Below are positions 6,406 to 8,617 of a stretch of DNA of 8,617 nucleotides, piece by piece (position 1 is the first letter of the stretch; the number at the start of each line of letters is the position of its first letter). Origin of the DNA: Oscillospiraceae bacterium (GTDB taxonomy: Bacteria > Bacillota > Clostridia > Oscillospirales > Ruminococcaceae). Below the pieces are notes generated by a model. That model did not search any database and was not told where the DNA came from. It was given only the letters and a program-made list of their open reading frames with translations. The position numbers were made by a program, and so were the translations under genes. Location of the stretch: assembly GCA_031285645.1 (NCBI GenBank), contig JAITVU010000254.1, positions 1 through 8,617 of the forward strand, given 5' to 3'.

Positions 6406-7185
6406 TTACTTGATTGTGAAACCGCCGTCAATGACGAGTGTTTCCCCTGTGATCATGTTCGCGCCGTCCGAAGACAGGAAGTAGACGGCGGCCGCGACTT
6501 CGTCGGGATAGCAGAAGCGGCCCGCCGGTATCTGTTTTTTCATATCCTCGCCCGCCTGACCCTGCCAGGCCTTTTCGCCCAATTCCGTGAGCACGACGGT
6601 CGGCGCGACGGAGTTGACATTGATGTTGAATTCGGCCCACTCGTACGCGAGAACCTTTGTCATGCCGATGACGGCGGCTTTGCTGGCTGTGTAGGCCAAG
6701 TGCTTGTCGAGGGCGATAAAGCCCGCCTGCGACGAGATATTGACGATCTTGCCCCCGCCGTTTTTAATCATGATATTGCCGACCTTCTGGCTCATCATAA
6801 AGGTGGCCTTGGCGTTGAGCAGCATAAGCTTGTCCCAGTATTCTTCCGGCAGGACCTCGGCGTCGGCGAGCTCGACGGCGCCGGCCACATTGCAGAGGAT
6901 ATCGATGCCGCCGAATGTCCCGACCGCCTCATCGAGCATGTCCTGTACGGCGGCGAACTGCGTGATGTCGCACACATAGCCCTTAACCTTGCCCTTTGCC
7001 GCCGACTGGATTTCGGCCGCGGCACTGTGGACTTTATCGAGAATATCCACAAGGACAATACCGGCGCCGTGTGCCGCCAGCATGTCGGCGCAGGCGCGCC
7101 CGATGCCGTTGGCGCCGCCTGTAATAAGCGCCGTTTTACCCGTCAGGTCAAAAGTACCGTCCACCTTTTTATACGCGATTGCCAT
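6406..7185 (-). CDS. Short-chain dehydrogenase/reductase, NAD-type
   Basis: A 259-residue classical SDR with the layout of polyol, glucose or gluconate dehydrogenases. The glycine motif is TGGANGIG (22-29). D47 at the end of the second strand favours NAD(H). D73-I74 contacts the adenine, NVAG is at 99-102, and the catalytic residues are N124, S152 (NISSQAG), Y165 and K169 (YTASK), with the usual 13-residue Ser-Tyr spacing. The C-terminus GETLVIDGGFTIK is the standard family ending. A perfect AGGAGG 7 nt before the ATG (7193-7198) fixes the start. It is the first of three minus-strand metabolic genes and shares little with the second SDR beyond family motifs, so the two are not a recent duplication. 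It probably acts on a sugar or polyol; the exact substrate cannot be told. Confidence 0.95.
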   Translation of the reverse strand: MAIAYKKVDGTFDLTGKTALITGGANGIGRACADMLAAHGAGIVLVDILDKVHSAAAEIQSAAKGKVKGYVCDITQFAAVQDMLDEAVGTFGGIDILCNVAGAVELADAEVLPEEYWDKLMLLNAKATFMMSQKVGNIMIKNGGGKIVNISSQAGFIALDKHLAYTASKAAVIGMTKVLAYEWAEFNINVNSVAPTVVLTELGEKAWQGQAGEDMKKQIPAGRFCYPDEVAAAVYFLSSDGANMITGETLVIDGGFTIK

Positions 7186-7217
7186 AATGCATCCTCCTGT
7201 TTATGTTATGAACCAGG

Positions 7218-7229
7218 GCCAGGCCTGGC
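7218..7229. promoter_or_regulatory. 12-bp GC-rich palindrome in the leader of the first SDR
   Basis: GCCAGGCCTGGC is a perfect palindrome about 33 nt upstream of the SDR start codon. It could be a protein-binding site or fold into a small hairpin in the leader. The nearby 5-bp hairpin 7245-7249/7253-7257 shows further structure in the same spacer. No regulator gene is in the window to link it to. Confidence 0.3.
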
Positions 7230-7282
7230 TAAACAAACCTCAACCAGCGTAACGCTGTCCTTTTTGTTCCTCTTAATACCCC

Positions 7283-7310
7283 TGCCTTGAAGGCATCGTT
7301 TGCAATTATA
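7283..7310 (-). promoter_or_regulatory. Possible promoter (-10 TATAAT) with overlapping operator
   Basis: On the minus strand an exact TATAAT (7305-7310) is followed by the 13-bp dyad TGCCTTCAAGGCA (7283-7295), which would lie around +3 to +15 of the transcript. That is a typical repressor position upstream of a catabolic operon. A recognisable -35 is missing, so the promoter call rests on the -10 and the dyad. If real, the three metabolic genes are expressed separately from the MATE gene. Confidence 0.35.
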
Positions 7311-7326
7311 ATGCGTGTGCCGGCGT

Positions 7327-8617
7327 TTAAGAGCCTTCCAACACCGCTTCATTATCCTGCGGGGGCGCGGTATCAACGGATTTAATCCACTTTTTGCTCT
7401 TTAAGCGATGCGCACACCATATCGTTTTAAGCACATTGTCGATTTTAAGGAAGAAGTACACCCAGAAGGGCGAGAGTCCGAACACGAATCCGGCGAGCAT
7501 GCCGAGGGGTACGGAGGCGATCCACAAAAACAGGATGTCGGCCAGCATCAGGAACTTTGTATCCCCGCCCGCACGCAGCACGCCCTTTGTCATGACCATG
7601 GCGTTGCACTGGAACACAACAATGAGGGAAATGGCCCGCATAAGCTGGGTCGTAATAGCCTTTGTTTCCGGTGTGATATTATAAAACCCGATGACAATGG
7701 GATTGATGAGCAGTATAATACCGCCGGCCAAAACACCGACAATGCAGCTGAGAAAGAAATACGTCACACCCTGGCGGTATGCGCCCTCCCGGTCTCCGGC
7801 GCCGATTGTATTGCCTATGGATACACTGCTTGCGTTGGCGACACCCTGATTGAAGATGGTGCTGAGCTGGACCACGACCATTGTGATGGCGTTGGCGGAA
7901 ACGAAGCTCGACCCCATGCGTCCGATGACGATGGCGACAAGGTTGTTGCCGATGGCGAGGAGAATGTCGCTGATGAGCACCGGCATGCTGTAGCGGAAAT
8001 AGTCGCGGACAAGATCGGAGCAGTTGAGAAAGAGATCCCGCAGGCGGTACGCGATATGCGTGTCCCTGGCAATCAGATAGCCGAAGATAAAAACGCATTC
8101 AAAAACGCGCGCGATGACGGTCGCGAGCGCCGCGCCCGCGATTTCCATACGCGGCGCGCCCAAATTGCCGAAAATAAAGACCCAGTTGAAGAACACATTC
8201 AGCAAGAACGCGCCGATTGTGCTGAACAGCGGGATACGGACAATGCGGCAGCTGCGCAGCACGACTGTGGTGGTGAGGGCAAGGCCCTGCAAAAGATAGG
8301 ACCAGCCCAAATAATCGAGATAGCGCACGCCGCTCTGTATGATTTCAGGGTCCGTCGTATAAATGCTCATGATCCGGGCGGAGAAAAGCTGCGTGACAAG
8401 GGTGAAACCGAGAGCGATACAGATACAAAAACGCAGCATGATGGTAATGGTTTTGCGCAGCGCCGGCAAGTTCCCGCTGCCCCAGAACTGCGCGGTGAGT
8501 ACAGCGGCGCCGCCGCCCATGCCCATACAGCAAATCTGAAAAATATTGTAAAACTGGTTGGCGAGGCTTGAAGCCGAGAGCGGCACTTCGCCGAAAGCGC
8601 CGAGCATGACCGTATCG
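7327..8617 (-). CDS. MATE-family multidrug/metabolite efflux transporter (5' end outside window)
   Basis: An integral membrane antiporter of the MATE family, which exports cationic drugs or metabolites using a Na+ or H+ gradient. About 430 residues are visible. The frame runs off the window edge through DTVMLGAFGEVPLSA, which matches the conserved region after the first MATE helix. The Met at 8605-8607 is therefore internal, and only the N-terminal portion is missing. Roughly eleven further hydrophobic helices are visible, with the mid-protein repeat junction and the motif SIGNTIGAGD after the eighth. The C-terminus is polar (SVDTAPPQDNEAVLEGS). No terminator follows within the 141-nt gap to the SDR, so read-through is possible. 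Substrate cannot be predicted; an attached carbohydrate role is only suggested by position. Confidence 0.94.
   Translation of the reverse strand, partial: DTVMLGAFGEVPLSASSLANQFYNIFQICCMGMGGGAAVLTAQFWGSGNLPALRKTITIMLRFCICIALGFTLVTQLFSARIMSIYTTDPEIIQSGVRYLDYLGWSYLLQGLALTTTVVLRSCRIVRIPLFSTIGAFLLNVFFNWVFIFGNLGAPRMEIAGAALATVIARVFECVFIFGYLIARDTHIAYRLRDLFLNCSDLVRDYFRYSMPVLISDILLAIGNNLVAIVIGRMGSSFVSANAITMVVVQLSTIFNQGVANASSVSIGNTIGAGDREGAYRQGVTYFFLSCIVGVLAGGIILLINPIVIGFYNITPETKAITTQLMRAISLIVVFQCNAMVMTKGVLRAGGDTKFLMLADILFLWIASVPLGMLAGFVFGLSPFWVYFFLKIDNVLKTIWCAHRLKSKKWIKSVDTAPPQDNEAVLEGS

Noticed and set aside
7408..8571. 387-codon plus-strand ORF antisense to the MATE gene
   Set aside because: Its His/Asp/Glu-rich composition is the typical reverse shadow of a hydrophobic membrane protein; the minus-strand frame has clear MATE helices and motifs.
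8605..8607. Apparent ATG start of the MATE gene
   Set aside because: The frame stays open to the window edge with conserved MATE residues (DTV) upstream, so this Met is internal.

Overview
The window reads as a gut-type or anaerobic Clostridia (Firmicutes) chromosome segment. The reasons are moderately GC-rich genes, AT-rich spacers with long-stemmed intrinsic terminators, strong AGGAG/AGGAGG ribosome binding sites, and a clostridial-style hybrid kinase. The lineage is inferred from style only; no rRNA or marker gene is present. All six well-supported genes lie on the minus strand, so transcription runs from high to low coordinates.

Layout, left to right. 1-638: no convincing gene, but several hairpins, including a 24-bp perfect stem. 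639-3329: a large soluble hybrid histidine kinase with PAS, HisKA, HATPase, a degenerate receiver, an intact receiver and an HPt domain. A good internal start could also yield a separate receiver-HPt protein. 3330-3838: an AT-rich, repeat-rich spacer with a divergent 57-codon ORF and a 72-nt imperfect hairpin. 3839-4372: a small P-loop kinase of the shikimate/adenylate kinase type. 4373-4656: a spacer with a strong intrinsic terminator. 4657-8617: a likely transcription unit in the order MATE transporter (5' end outside the window), SDR dehydrogenase, TIM-barrel sugar isomerase/epimerase, second SDR, ending at the terminator at 4479-4516.

The three enzymes form a plausible carbohydrate or polyol module. 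One SDR has NAD-type features and the other NADP-type features, and a xylose-isomerase-like epimerase sits between them, which would fit an oxidise, isomerise, reduce scheme. The substrate cannot be read from the sequence. The MATE gene may be independent, because a possible promoter and operator lie between it and the first SDR.

I see no clearly new system. The best leads are the internal start in the kinase, an 18-19 bp inverted repeat flanking the P-loop kinase gene, the long hairpin beside it, the orphan 57-codon ORF, and the paired-cofactor SDR/isomerase operon.
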